Positions 23,837-36,260 of a stretch of DNA of 64,000 nucleotides are shown here, piece by piece. The stretch spans positions 558,001 through 622,000 of the forward strand of contig JAGPYM010000005.1 of NCBI GenBank assembly GCA_020736575.1, read 5' to 3'. Under the pieces are notes generated by a model, which saw nothing but the letters and a program-made list of their open reading frames with translations, was not told the origin of the DNA and did no database searches. The translations under genes and the position numbers were made by a program. Source of the DNA: Thelonectria olida (taxonomy: Eukaryota; Ascomycota; Sordariomycetes; Hypocreales; Nectriaceae). Numbering within the stretch: the first letter of the stretch is position 1; every line of letters begins with the position of its first letter.

Positions 23837-26800
23837 GACGGTGGTTGTTGTTGTGTTGGGGTGACCTGTTAGGATCAGGTGATAGCTTGAGGGGTGTAAG
23901 TCAGTATATAAACACAGTCGGACAAGTGGCAACGATGCTTAGGAGACGGGGTGACAAATGGACAGATTGGAGAGATGACGAACACACCTTTTTGAGGGGA
24001 AAGCAGGTGATTGCAGACAAGCGATGATGTTGTTGGTGGATGGAGAGAGGAGAGGGAAGAAGAGAAACGGAGGGGGAAGGAGGCTTGTTTATTGCACAGC
24101 ACCTTCGGCCGGCCGTGGCAGCCATGGTCCGTCTCACACGCACCAGACGCACTCGTCAGACCGGGCGGGCGGGGTAGGCGCACCTTGCACCAGTTGCCTC
24201 CGCCTGCCTGCGCCGCCTTCCGAAGGCACGTTGAATGGCGAGGATGAGGTGTTGGTGGTGGTGGTGCGGCGTCATTGGGACTGTGAGGAGGTACCAGGGA
24301 CGATCGCGTGACATTGACCTGACGGAAGGCGTGACGCCCCTTGCGCCTGCGCTCAGGCGACCTCGATTTTCTGCCGCTTCCGGACTAGCTCCGGGGGCCA
24401 TTGAGACGAGAAAAACGAGGATGCAGTCGCAGCGCGCAGGACCGAGTGGTCTGCTCGAGCAATCATTCACTGATCACTTGCCTTTGGTGGGCTTGCGGAT
24501 GGTCACAGTGGTCACTTGCATCCCTCCTGAGTCCACCGTGAGACGGCACGTTTAGAGGGCTCCACTTAGTCCTTTGTCGCCGGGGCGCAAATCCGGGGAA
24601 AGCTTGCAGAGGCTCCACTGCGATCGGGCTTGGTGGCGTCTGGAGGTTGAAGCTACGGCAGTGCGGGTGATGAGGAGTTGAGGGGTAAAGGGGCCGTAAT
24701 TGAAGCTCGACGACGGTGCATTGAGGTTCATGAAAAATTCCAGAGCAAAAGGCGGGAGATTTGGTGCAGAGGACAAGCTCAGGACGGCAGCTCACGCGAG
24801 GGATGGAGGGGTTGAGGGGCAAGGGGAAACGAGGGTGTGGTTGCGTTACTCTGGGTTGCGTGTTTGCTGGTGGAATGGTAGAAGTGGCGGCAGTACCGAC
24901 AAGGTCTCCGGTACCGTACACTGTCCGCGATACTGTTGGGCTGGGCGGCAGACGTGCGTGGGAGACACTGTGGCCGATCACCAATGACGCGGGATCGTCA
25001 GGTATGGTGCCCCCTCCCCGGAGGCTTCGGCTACGGATTCGTCCTTGTTCGTGCTCACCTGATGACCTGTCCCACGCCCCGACAGGCGCCGTGTGAAACC
25101 TTGTGACGAGATGGAGGGTATCTTGTTTTGTCTTGTCGCTCAGGGGGGGCATTGGCTGGCGATATGCTGGATGCGTTGGCTGGATGTCTTGTCTTGTTTC
25201 CCCTCCTCATGCCTCGCTTTCAAGCTATCCCAACTCGGCGTGTATTCGCGCGCATCGACTATCGCAATGGCCTAGCAATTCGCAGCTACGTTGACTAGCA
25301 CTTCTTTGAGTTTGTCCGTGCCAATTGATAGCGCTACCCATCACAATCCTCAGGTTCTCCCTCTGTCCGCATCTAGTCATGGTATGCTGAAGGTTTGCAT
25401 CGCTCAAGCCTCTGTTGATCGACATGGCACCAACATCAGAGCATCAGGCATGGCAACTGCCAGAAGGTGCTCCCATGACCCCCATGACCCCCCCATGGAG
25501 CTCCCTTGGCTTGTCCCTTGTGACAGTTGATCCATGCCATTCGGTACCTACTTCTGTTCCTGTGCCTGGTTTCGTGGCCCAGCTTGCAGCGTCGGCGTGT
25601 TCCCCTCGTTGAAACCCCAAGCCGGCCACCCATTGTATAAGACTGTCCCTCTGCATCTCTGCCACACCCTCCATTGTCTCTCTGATTCTTCAGATTGCAT
25701 CTCTAATCTGCCATGTCGTTACGCCCAGCGTCAATCGCCCTTATTGACTGATGCACCTTCTCCTTCTCCACCCTCTCTCCTCCTCCCTTGTCTTACTCCT
25801 ACTCTTACATCACGAACGTCAACATGCGATGGTGGGGCCGGGAACAGGCGACCTCGCGTGTGGAGCCTCCTCGAATGGATCCCCTGGACTGGAATTGTCC
25901 GCCGTCAGCTCACCAGCATCCCACCTTCGATCGATCTCTCCGGCACCGGTCTACACCGACGACGAGACATTGCTTTTGCACTGATCACGAGTGAATCAAG
26001 AAAAATGCTATAATGGAGCCCTAGGAAACCTAGAACGACGCCGATCGCCATGATTGTATTAATTGCCGCCAGCCGTCCCCAGCAGTGACGTCCACGGGCC
26101 TCCGTCTCCGCCTCAGCCATTCATTGATGCCACCTCACGTGAACCTCCAGCCGCCGTCCAGGGTCCGATGGCCATGCTTGCCCCCCATACAGTACAAGCG
26201 AATAGATTGAATAGCTTCTCGACACCGACTTTCGAGCACGGTTGCGACATCTCCAAAACCGGAATGCAAACGAGCCACCTTTAAATGACATGGCATGCGC
26301 CACGAGACCAGCTACCAGCATCCAGATTCAAGGAACATCAGCCAAGAAACAGCCATCTAACAAGCCCTTATGAACTAGGAATGGTATGTGTCAAGCCTAC
26401 AGGCCGTAAACTGACGAGGTCTATGTCCTCACTGCAGGTCGGTCCAATCTCGTCACGTAACAGTTGCTCCCAACCTCAAGATACCCTCGTCGTCTTCCCA
26501 ACCACTTCCACGCCTCGTGCGACCAGAACGAACCATGTTTCGATAGACCCTTTTCCAGTACCTCCGGTCCGAGTCCCTGTGATTAATTGGTCAATTTCAT
26601 CTACATTCAATTCAACATCCGATATCGTTGGCGGCGGCCACTTCGTATATACGAGACTATAAGGCGGGTTCCGAAAACGGCACAGCATTGCAGCGTATAC
26701 ATACAAACATGTACAATATCAAGGCACGGAGAGATACCAGGGCAGAAACGGGAGAGGAGGATCCGAGCATACTCTTGTACGACTCCACATCATGTCAATC

Positions 26801-26932
26801 TATCATGTACGAATATTCGTCGGAAGGAATGGACAGGGCAATGGATGAAACGGCAGATGCTATTGAGACGGATGGTCATGTACTTTGAGGCCTATCAAAG
26901 CCGAATACCTATTCCCCCACTCCGAAACAGAC
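23837..26932. other. Gene-poor region, 3.1 kb
   Basis: No convincing gene. A 229-codon frame with an ATG at 25152 (-) down to 24463 is Pro/Ser/Arg-rich without any domain and lies in GC-rich sequence where long chance frames are expected. The part near 26932 is the 3' untranslated region of the P-type ATPase. No tRNA is recognised. Confidence 0.4.
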
Positions 26933-29900
26933 CTACCAAGCTATGCGAGCCAAGATCCCGTTCGGCCATGTCCTCACACAATACTTCCTTGCCTCATCTA
27001 GGAGCAGGAGCCCCATTCCAAATGCCATTGGCAGGAACCAGTGCTCGACAGGCACGGGCGCCGTTTGCAACACCCGCTGAAAGACATGAGGGTACAGCCA
27101 GAACAAAGCCATGGCCAGAGCAAACAGAATCGCCGGGAAGAGATACCAGTTCTGAGTCTGCTTGTTGAACAGCGGAGGATGTTGAATGATGGACAGACGA
27201 CGTGTCCGAACGCTTAGAAGATTGAACCATTGCCTGCATTCGCGTCAGAAACCATCCTGCGCCAAGGAACAAAAACAACGTCCGATCTCGGTGACGACTT
27301 ACATGACGACCAAGTTCACAAAGTAAATGGAGCTCGCCTCATACAGCTTCTGGCTGTAGTAGTCCGGATCAATCGAATCGGGAATCTTGCCAAACTTGAA
27401 CCAGATATCATTGAAGGGAATGCCGCTGCGCTCGAGGTACCAGTACGACATGGCAAACGACGCCGTCGTCTCAATCATGCCGACCACGCCGTACGCCTGC
27501 AAGATGAGCTGCCAGTCGACCAGACGGTCTTTGCCCGGAACTCTCGGCTTCCGAAGCAGCACGTCGGCTTCGGGGGCTTCATATGCGAGAGCGATGGCGG
27601 CGATTGCATCGGTGAACAGGCTAGATGGATGCATGTATTAGTTGGATTCGATTTCCACTGCCTGCTGCTTGGCCGACACTTACCAGATAATAATCATGAG
27701 GAAACTGCTCAAGATCTGGGGGATTCCGAATGCGACATTTGTCATGACAGGCCAGAACTCGCTGAAGCTGCCGGCTGGGAGCAGATACGCCACCGTCTTC
27801 TTCAGGTTGTCAAACATCATGCGACCATAGCGCAGAGCCTCGACTACACTCGAGAACGACTCGAGGAGCACCATGTCGGCAGCCTCAATGGCGATGTCAC
27901 TACCCGAACCAACGGCGATGCCGACATCAGCAGCGCGCAGCGAAGGGGCGTCGTTTACTCCGTCGCCCGTCATGCCAACAATCTGGTCGCGTGCCTGGAA
28001 CTCTCGCACGATGCGAAGCTTGTGCTCGGGAGTCGTGCGGGCGAAGACGATTTCGTTGTACATGCAGAGCTGATCCCATTGGCTTTCGTTGAGAGTGATG
28101 AGCTCGGGGCCGCTGAGAACGATGGCCTGGCGAGGCAATTCTACTTCGCGTAGGCCCTCGACGACGCGGATTGAAGGGTCGATTGTCGTGGTACGATGTA
28201 ACGCGTTGATCGTGTCGACCACCTTGCTCGTCACGATGTTGCATTCCCTTGCAATAGACGTAGCTGTGAGTGCAAAATCACCAGTGACCTATTACACATC
28301 AGTACTGAGCCGTCTTCGCCAAAAGGAAAGCATCTTACCATGAAGATGCGGATACCAGCTCCTCGGAGCGTATCAATCACATCCGGAATCTCAGGACGAG
28401 GAGGATCGACGATGCCAACCAGACCAACCAGCGTCAATCCCGAGGAAGCTTGCTTTTGCATCTCCGACTCCAATGCCAGTGAAGACATGCCGACGGGGAA
28501 CACAGAACTCGACAATGCCTTTCGCGCCAGCAGGAGAACTCGTCTTCCCTGAGAAGCCCAGCTATTCTTGATTTCTTCCATGCGCTTGCGAGTGACATCA
28601 TCCAGGTGTGTAGTGACGCCAGATGGGTTGACATAGGAGCTGACCTTGTCGAGCAGGATCTCAGGAGCACCCTTGATCGTCAACAACCTATTCAGGATTA
28701 ATATCGCGAACCAAAGCAATGGCATCGAATGCAACTTACACGTCTCCAGGACCGAACACAGAGGCAGTATCAGACGGCAAAGCAAGAGACACGCCGCTCT
28801 GATGAGCCAAGGTGAAAGCCTTGATCATGTACTTATTCTTGCTGTTGAAAGCGAGCTCGTACTTGGTGTTCCACCAGCGTCGAAGCTCGGCCACTTCGCC
28901 AAGGCTTTCCGAAAAGCGAAGAATAGCTTGGTCGGTCGCATCGCCATGAATGATACGTTCATTTAGAGGGAGGTTCATCGTGGAAGCATCAAAGGAACCG
29001 GCATTGCAAAGTCCTGCAAGCGCGCGGAGCTGGCTGATGGAGTTGTTCTTGGGGTTACTCTGCTTGTTGGCAGCCATGACTTCCTTGGCTTGCTCCGTAG
29101 TCATGTCCCGTTCACCGATAGCGCACTCAGTGACTAACATTTTGTTCTTGATGCTATTAGCAGGTAGTCATAATTGATCTTGGATGAGTCGCAAACGTAC
29201 CTGTGTCAACGTGCCAGTCTTGTCAGAGCAAATCACGGAGACAGATCCGAGAGTCTCTACCGTCTTGAGGGACTTGCAGAGGATCTTATGCTTTCGCATC
29301 ATGTTGGCACTGATGGTCATGCTTGCCGTCAGAGCGACCGGTAGACCCTCGGGAATGAATGCAACGGCAACTGAGACGCAAGAGATGATGAGGTTGGGGA
29401 CGTTGATCCAGTCAGGGTACTTTTTGTGAAGCCAAGTTGCCCTAATATTGTTAGTACGTAAGATAAGCAATACGATCCGTCAACGTACCAGATAATGACC
29501 ACAATGATGATCATGAGAACCATGATAGAACAGATCACCATGACAAAGTTGAAGACTTCACGTTCTAGGGTTGAGAGGCCCTTCTTTGGCTCGTTTGTAA
29601 GCTGCGCGATTCTGCCAAATACTGTGGTGTCTCCAGTTGACACGACGACTCCGGTGCATGTGCCAGAGATACAGTGGGTGCCTTGAAGTCCAATATTCTT
29701 GGTCTCGAGGTAGTTCTCATCTGTGTTGTTCACAGTCGCCGGCAGGGGAACAGATTCACCTGTCACGGGTTAGATGCGACTTTGTCGTGGTACACTTCGA
29801 GTTGAATGTGTGCTTACCAGTCAGGATGGAGCGGTCAAACTTGGCATCTGAGGACGTCTTGATGAAGCGCACATCAGCAGGCAACTTGTTGCCTGCCTTG

Positions 29901-30741
29901 ATGAGAAGGATGTCTCCAGGGACCATGTTCTCGGCGAGCAGGGAGATTTCTTGCTCATTACGAACAGCCTGGCAGTATTCAGGAAGCATGTTCTTAATGG
30001 ACGCCATGACCCGCGACGACGACCAGTCCTGCCACATGTTAAATGCGGCTTGGATGACGAAGACTGCGAACAGAACAATGGCCAGCGCGAGGTTCGCATC
30101 AGCGGGAGGCTTTCCTAGAGGGCGCCAGGCGATGAAGACCAAGATGGAAGCTACAAAGAGAATAGAGCCGAAGCCCTTGAAGAAGTATCCAAAATACTTC
30201 TTCGTGTTATGTGTCGGGGCGGGCGAGGGGGCATTCTTGCCGTAGTGGGCGACGCGACGTTCGACTTGGGCGGTAGAGAGGCCTTCCTTCTCCGAGGTAG
30301 AGAGACGACGAAGGACCTCTTCGACGGTGTTGGTGTGCCATTCGAGCTTGGCAAGGTCTAGGGAATCAGGGGCATCAGATCATCATCCGCCAACATGTGT
30401 GGCATTGGCACGGGCATGCGTACCTGTTGCAGCTTCGTTGGTGTTCTGGGAGAATCCGGCTTTCTTGTTGTAATCTTCAATGTCCATAGACCTAATAATG
30501 GAAATCATCTCAGGGGCAATCCTCGTCCATTGTGACGACTTCATGCTTACACTGTACGATACTGGATGGGCAGGGCGGTAGCAGCATCAATGGAGCTGCG
30601 CCTGGACGTTATGGAATGGATTCCCATCGAGTCCGTGGACAAGCCACGCCTCAAGGCCGGTCTTGCCTTGGTCCCGGCCTCCTCATCATCCTGCCAACGG
30701 ATGCGTTCAGGGGCCGGGACTTTGGGCTCAGGTTCGTCCAT
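26933..30741 (-). CDS. P-type cation ATPase, type IIC (Na,K-ATPase alpha-like)
   Basis: Membrane cation pump. Ten exons fit (30741-30551, 30491-30424, 30357-29818, 29759-29489, 29441-29201, 29146-28740, 28687-28339, 28288-27684, 27620-27303, 27233-26933), giving 1096 residues. All P-type signatures are intact: LTGESVPLP (actuator), ICSDKTGTLTQ with the phosphorylated Asp near 430, TIKGAPEILL (nucleotide domain), MVTGDFALTA and GDGVNDAPSL (hinge). The C-terminal membrane half is of the Na,K/H,K class: LFTDAIAAIALAYE in M6 and VVMQWFNLLSVRTRRLS in M7-M8. Cation-site residues differ, however. Around M5 the animal S-N-I-P-E is replaced by A-G-S-F-S-E, and the first M6 Asp is Cys, while the second Asp and the M4 Pro-Glu-Gly-Leu remain. 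The ion carried is therefore uncertain. No beta subunit is seen nearby. One acceptor (exon 6) is CAAG. The 70-residue N-terminus is disordered. Confidence 0.93.
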
Positions 30742-33700
30742 GAGGAATGATGGGAGCAGAAGGACACCAGAATTGGTCACAGTAGTATGGCACCAGGTTT
30801 CTGGTTGAGAAGGCAAGAGAGTAGAAGGAATTGAGTGTGGGCTTGAGTAACCGGCTGATGGCCAGGGCCTCCTTTATACTGTTCATGGTCCACGATGACT
30901 ACAGGACGTAAAGATTCCAGACCAGTCGAAGGCTGTGCAAAAGCCCTGGGTGTGACGAAATTGCGCATACTTTCACGAGATACGGCAAGGCGTGAAGAGA
31001 GAAGAAGGTCAGCTCGTCTCGCAGTCGAGGGCATTCGCACGGCGGCAAGCAAACGGGGGTGGGAGAGGAACGGGCACGGCGGGGAGAGGGCATCACAGTG
31101 CGAACCATCTCTTCCTCAACTATGTAATATCCGACAAGACTGCTCGCTTGAGAGAAACGTTTCCTCGACCTGCAGCAGGCGCTGACGGTTGGGGAAAATC
31201 GCTCATAGCCAGACGAATGGACGAGTTTTGGTTTGTCGTGGGCACGAAGTCTTTGACAGCCAGCAACTAAGTATTTTCTCCGCGATGCCAAGCTTTGCGG
31301 GAACAAGCGAGATACAACCAATGAAAGTTCCATCCTATTAGACCTCTCAGACCTGGCTGTGCCTCTGACCAGAGACTGGTGGAGATGCAGTTTCGGTATC
31401 CCCAAGTGAGTCTAGGTGAAACGACATCTCAGATGCTCCAGAGCGCAAGAAGTTAGGCAGGCCCCGTATAAGTCTCCGCGCAAATGGAAGCCCTGAGTTC
31501 GTAGAAGGAGAGGAGATGAAAAAAAAACAGGGAAAACGTCACCGCTCCCGGGTCCCGAGCGAGGCGATGCAGGCGCTCAGCAACCGTCACAGCAAGCCAT
31601 GTCTTTTTCGGACTGGTCCTTTGGTGAGGAGTTGGTCCCTCATACTGTTGCGAAGCACTGGTATGGAGTCATGAACATCCAATAATTTCCGCTGCAAAAA
31701 CACATGCCCATGCCGATCTATGCTATCTGAGGGGTAGGCGGCCTCCCGTCCCATGACAGTCACAGCACGAGACCCCCTCGTGTAAGTTGCGAGAATTCTT
31801 GCAGCTTCGGCTGTTCTTTTCTTTCTTGTCTTCATCTGGGCAAAGTCGAGCATATTTTTAGGCGATTGCGGAAAGTTCCTTTCCTCTCTTCAAGTGAGGG
31901 TCTCGTGGCGTCTCGCTCTTTGAGGCATTCCACCTTTGTTCGAGCGGAAGGGATGAAGGTGGCTCTGGAACTCGCAGTTCGGAACCACGCTGAGTGTTGG
32001 AAGGCGAACACCACACAGCCACACATCCCATCTCACTCTCCCTGCAAGCCCTCACCCTCACCGCTGACCTCCTCCGATCTGCACCAATCACACAGGCAAT
32101 AATTCGCATTTAAGCATAACATGGATGTTGGACAGAAAAACACGACTAGAGGCGGCAGGAGAATGACCGGGTCTTGCATCCCGGTTCCCACCCACGAGGG
32201 AAAACCCACGCAACACCGGGCCATGGATGGTGGTGCATTCGATCCCCATACTTGTTCTCCTTCGCCAAGAGATGTGAGCCCTAGTTTGCTTAGCTAGCTT
32301 GTGTCACGAAGCTTGTCCAGACATCCGTGCTCAAGCTCCCCCGATGAGGTATGAAGACGTCTAGATGTTGGTGCTGTTGGTGTTGTTGTCTCTCTTCTCA
32401 TCGTCAAAGCAACACTCATCCGCAACCGGACCGGTTTCGTGTGCGAATCCCAGTAATGGCCCGGGCCGGCGATGCAGCATGTCTCTCAATTCCGCGTTGG
32501 TGTGTTGGCAAACAAGCTACCCCAGCTGTCTTTGTTCCTTTATCTTTTGCGCAAATCGCGAGCAGCTTACCTCTCCTATGGATGTCAATTAGCTATCCAT
32601 GAGTGACCTGCCTTAGGACAAACAGGGCTGAATTGCACAAGTGAATTCGTGGTCGTCAATGTGGATTACGTTGCATCCCAAGGCTGGGACGGACCAGAGA
32701 TGGTGACATGCAACAGGTGAAAATGCTGAACCAGGCGAAGGTGCTTCTACGGCACGGATGCTTGTCAAATGCTCACATGGATGCTTGAGCGCATAATGAA
32801 CAGTTTGTGTTTGGTGAGCGTGGGGGTTGTCTGTTCCCAAGAAGGCATTCCGGGTGTCATTAGGTGAGAGAAGAGGCTAGCGAAGGCCGAACACTCGAAA
32901 GGCGCAGCAGCTGAGCTCCTTCCTCCGTCGAATTGAAACGACGTCATTGACATGGGTGCTCGGTAAGTGGGCATGACCTGGAGAGTTCTCACACGCTTCA
33001 CAAGTCAACTACCCTAGACACCTACACGGAGAACATGCTGGCGCCCAGATAGAGCGAGTAGAATAACTAGAACGAGACTTTATGATGAATGAGGTTTTTT
33101 TTTTTTAATATTCGAAATGGAGCGGAAATATTTAAAGAAACGCTTTGAGCAGTCGCTGCCAACAAGTTGATGGTGATCTGTTCAGATACATTCGTTTAAC
33201 CGTTGTAAGAAGGGTCCAGCAAACGGGTGAGATTGTGGAGGCCACCATCAGGACTCCGTTCGCTACTCGGCAAAATTCCCCGTAAATATTCGTATAGGTA
33301 GTCTAAATGACTCGGAAACCAGTCATTCAATGTCCTAATTATTATTTCCCGCATTTATTTTAAACAGTTCACTTCTTGTGTAAGGTAGGGTTCGGCTGCT
33401 GGCGGCGGTTTGTGACGCATTTGGAAACGCCGAGATTTGAACATATGGAGCCCGTCACATGCTGCCGGTGATGATAACTTGAAGGATTGGCGCCGCTGAC
33501 GCTCAAAATCTAAATAAATGGTCCATTTCTCGGCGAGGAGTTGCCGAAAGCATCTGAAGAAGTTACGAGGGAGAAAGAACTTCTGTCGAGTGGCGTGGAG
33601 AGAAATGAAATGAGGGTATTCGTAACCGTCTGTTGGTTTTGGATATCCCCGTCGATGATCTGTCGCAAATCGACCCTGAATCAGAGATTGTGGAGCTTGA

Positions 33701-34788
33701 TTGCCTCGCGTAACCACTGCTCTGGATTCGTTACAGAGTGCGGCTGTTGGACGAGGTGAACCGATGAGGACATGTCGTTGATAGACGCTCTCGGTCAGCA
33801 AGCGACTGGCTGCACTGCCTCAACGGATTACCTAGGCATGGAAGAGAAGGGTAGTCCCCTGGTTTTCTACTTTATTAACCACCGACTGGACTTCCTTCTC
33901 TACCCGTAAGCTTTGCTCTTCTCCCATTCTCTCTTCCATCGCATCCGAACAAACGCGTCACATGAAACCTAATCACTGACGAAAAGAAGCTTTTCGCTGG
34001 CCTTGGCGAGAGTAAATACGAATTCGGACGCGCGCCTCTTTTCGGGTCAATCTGGCGTATCAAGTGTGCTCCTCCTCCCTTTATCGGCCAAACCACCACG
34101 GCTAGAGCCTCGTCTCCGAACAAACGTGGTCGTCGGTTTTCTCCCCAGCTCAAGCGAGTGCGACGTTAAAAGAAAAGCCAAAAAAACTTCAAGCTTAGCA
34201 TCGAAGCTCATCCGTATCAAGATTCCCCCAGCAAGTGCTCATGAAGGTCCAGGGACGCGTGGATCAACCATGGCCCCATCCATGGCCATGACGCGGCCTC
34301 CCCCTGGAAATCTTGAGGTGAAGGTGACTTACAGTGAAGCCCATCGACGACGCGAAAAAGAGTCAGCAAAGGATCGGCTTGGAGAGACGTTGACGCAAGA
34401 AATTCCGCGTCCGACATGAGAATCTCGACGATGGATGCCTGGCTGACTTCATATATAATTACAAGTCTTCATCTTCCTTCCATTCTCTCTTCCAAATTTA
34501 CATTCGCACCTTCTTCATCTCCCTTCTCTCGGGTGGCGTCATCCACATCCGACTAATTAATGGTCTTGCCCCGTTTGTCAGCGGGACGCGCAATGCTTTG
34601 CAACGTCAGCTCTCTAACATAACTGCCCGCACACAAGAACTCACGACTTGGTTTTCTACTTCTCTCGTTATTTACGGAGTGGTCATGAATGTTGCTGCTC
34701 CGACGGCTTGCCTCCCGACGTCTTAGCTGTCCCCGTCTCCATTGCTGCTTGCCCGCCGAGGCTCGCCGGTCTCCAGCCATGCCTAGAC
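30742..34788. other. Gene-poor region, 4 kb
   Basis: Lies upstream of both the ATPase (-) and the unknown gene at 34789 (+). Several frames of 80-170 codons occur, none with a domain. One minus-strand frame (33773-33510) looks protein-like but has an internal UGA. Poly-A/T tracts lie at about 31518 and 33096. A long divergent promoter or a noncoding RNA is possible. Confidence 0.4.
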
Positions 34789-36156
34789 ATGAACCCTACA
34801 CCGTCCACCACCCATGAGTCTACCGCCCATGTAGATGTCACTCTGCTGGCCATCAAGCCTCCTCTGCCCAACCGTCGCCCTCGCACCGCCCAGGACACCA
34901 ACAATGCCGAAGTCCAGGTGCCTCCTCTAATCGCCGGCGCCCTCGTCGCCGCCTTTGCTACCGCTCTGGCTGATGGCCTCGACAACGAGCTCCTCACCCA
35001 CTATTACTTGCCCGAGCAACGAGTTCGCGTCAACATTGACCGTGTGCTGGACCGCCTCCTGTCTGACTTTACCAACGAGCTCTGGGACGAGCTTTGGCAG
35101 TTTTATAGTGACTCGAACCCCGACTCGGCAAGTCAGGTCCGCCGCCTGTTCGATGGTCCCGTGTGCCAGCTGTTTCTTATTCTCCAAGGCCCCGAGACGC
35201 CGCGATGTGTCTTGGACAAGCTGGGCCCGGGCATCTCACGACGGGGCATAACATGGTCGTCCACCGCCACAGGCATTGACCTTCCCGTCGCCCTCCAGCT
35301 TCTCTGCAGCTACTGGGACCGCCAATTCCCTGCACGTTCGCCAAGAGGCTCACCCGAGGAGATTGCCCGTTCATTGCACAATTACATCACCACCGGGACA
35401 TCGGCCAAGAATCTCATCGCTAGGATCCGTGAAGTTCTCATTTCCCCTCATTATGTGCAGATGCATCTCATGGAGTCTGCCGTTTGGGACATACTTCTGA
35501 AACGGCGATTTATACCGCCCAAAGACGGATTCCACATTATTCAATTCAAGTTCGAGTGCCAATTATTCGGTCCCCTGGAAGGCATTGGCGATCCACAACT
35601 GGTCAGTATGGGATCCCTGCCCGCCATTACAGGAACAGCAAACGACTGCATATACACCACCGTATCCGAATACACCTGGAGACAATGGCCCGAATGCGGG
35701 CCTTTACTGCTCGGCTGCATCGAAGAGGCGGTTCAGCAGGCCTCGACATCGTGCCGCGAAGGCAACTCATTCACGGGCATGTCGCTCTGGGATGGCTCAG
35801 ACGGCAAAGGGGCCGACTGTCCGAGTCTTCGACTGTTGCATCTCGAAATCGAGGATGGCTCAATCAGGTTGAGCGTGTCGGCGTGGACGCATACCATGAT
35901 TGAGATTCTTCAGCAAATGGCTTGGACCTGCGCCGCGCTGAGCGCTTCGCCGTTCCCGGGCATATCAGAGTGCGCCGTCGAGCTGTCGGATTGGACATAC
36001 CAAGACGACTCTATTTATGTCGATTGCAGTTTATCGCATCGACCAGTTCCAGAAGGCGACGGAGCCGACTGGCTAAAGCAGCTACAAGGGGCTGCCATTG
36101 CAAGCGGCTTCCCCTTCTCACACCACCGCCAGCAACAACCGAGACATATATCATGA
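34789..36156 (+). CDS. Conserved-looking protein of unknown function
   Basis: Not recognised. One exon of 455 residues from the first in-frame ATG at 34789; the open frame itself extends 47 codons further upstream but without an ATG, so a 5' exon is possible. It is soluble and mostly globular: no signal peptide, with hydrophobic and helical segments such as LIAGALVAAFATALADGLDNELL (spanning residues about 45-67) and a Trp/Cys-rich C-terminal half (SEYTWRQWPECGPLLLGCIEEA, RLSVSAWTHTMIEILQQMAW, each shorter than a full domain). The N-terminal 40 residues are Pro/Thr-rich. Codon use is GC-rich at third positions like its neighbours, which argues for a real gene. It is convergent with the M24B peptidase gene, whose stop is only 105 nt away. 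Confidence 0.75.
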   Translation: MNPTPSTTHESTAHVDVTLLAIKPPLPNRRPRTAQDTNNAEVQVPPLIAGALVAAFATALADGLDNELLTHYYLPEQRVRVNIDRVLDRLLSDFTNELWDELWQFYSDSNPDSASQVRRLFDGPVCQLFLILQGPETPRCVLDKLGPGISRRGITWSSTATGIDLPVALQLLCSYWDRQFPARSPRGSPEEIARSLHNYITTGTSAKNLIARIREVLISPHYVQMHLMESAVWDILLKRRFIPPKDGFHIIQFKFECQLFGPLEGIGDPQLVSMGSLPAITGTANDCIYTTVSEYTWRQWPECGPLLLGCIEEAVQQASTSCREGNSFTGMSLWDGSDGKGADCPSLRLLHLEIEDGSIRLSVSAWTHTMIEILQQMAWTCAALSASPFPGISECAVELSDWTYQDDSIYVDCSLSHRPVPEGDGADWLKQLQGAAIASGFPFSHHRQQQPRHIS

Positions 36157-36260
36157 TAATACTGCTAATTGGACGTGGATTGTTTTAGCACGGCTAAGAA
36201 CAAGATTTCTTATGCTGTTATGAGATAGTACATTTAATAAAAAAAAAAGTCTGATACCCA

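Noticed and set aside
24463..25152. 229-codon minus-strand frame in a gene-poor region
   Set aside because: Pro/Ser/Arg-rich without domain, in GC-rich sequence where chance frames are long; no supporting splice or promoter signals.
27230..28153. 307-codon plus-strand frame inside the ATPase gene
   Set aside because: Lies opposite ATPase exons with family motifs and crosses their introns; no domain.
30899..31405. 168-codon minus-strand frame upstream of the ATPase
   Set aside because: No domain, erratic composition; starts near the ATPase promoter.
33510..33773. Minus-strand 88-codon protein-like frame with one internal UGA (codon 31)
   Set aside because: Composition is plausible but no family is recognised and no flanking exons were found; the stop is UGA, which A-to-I editing could also change, but one short frame is weak evidence.
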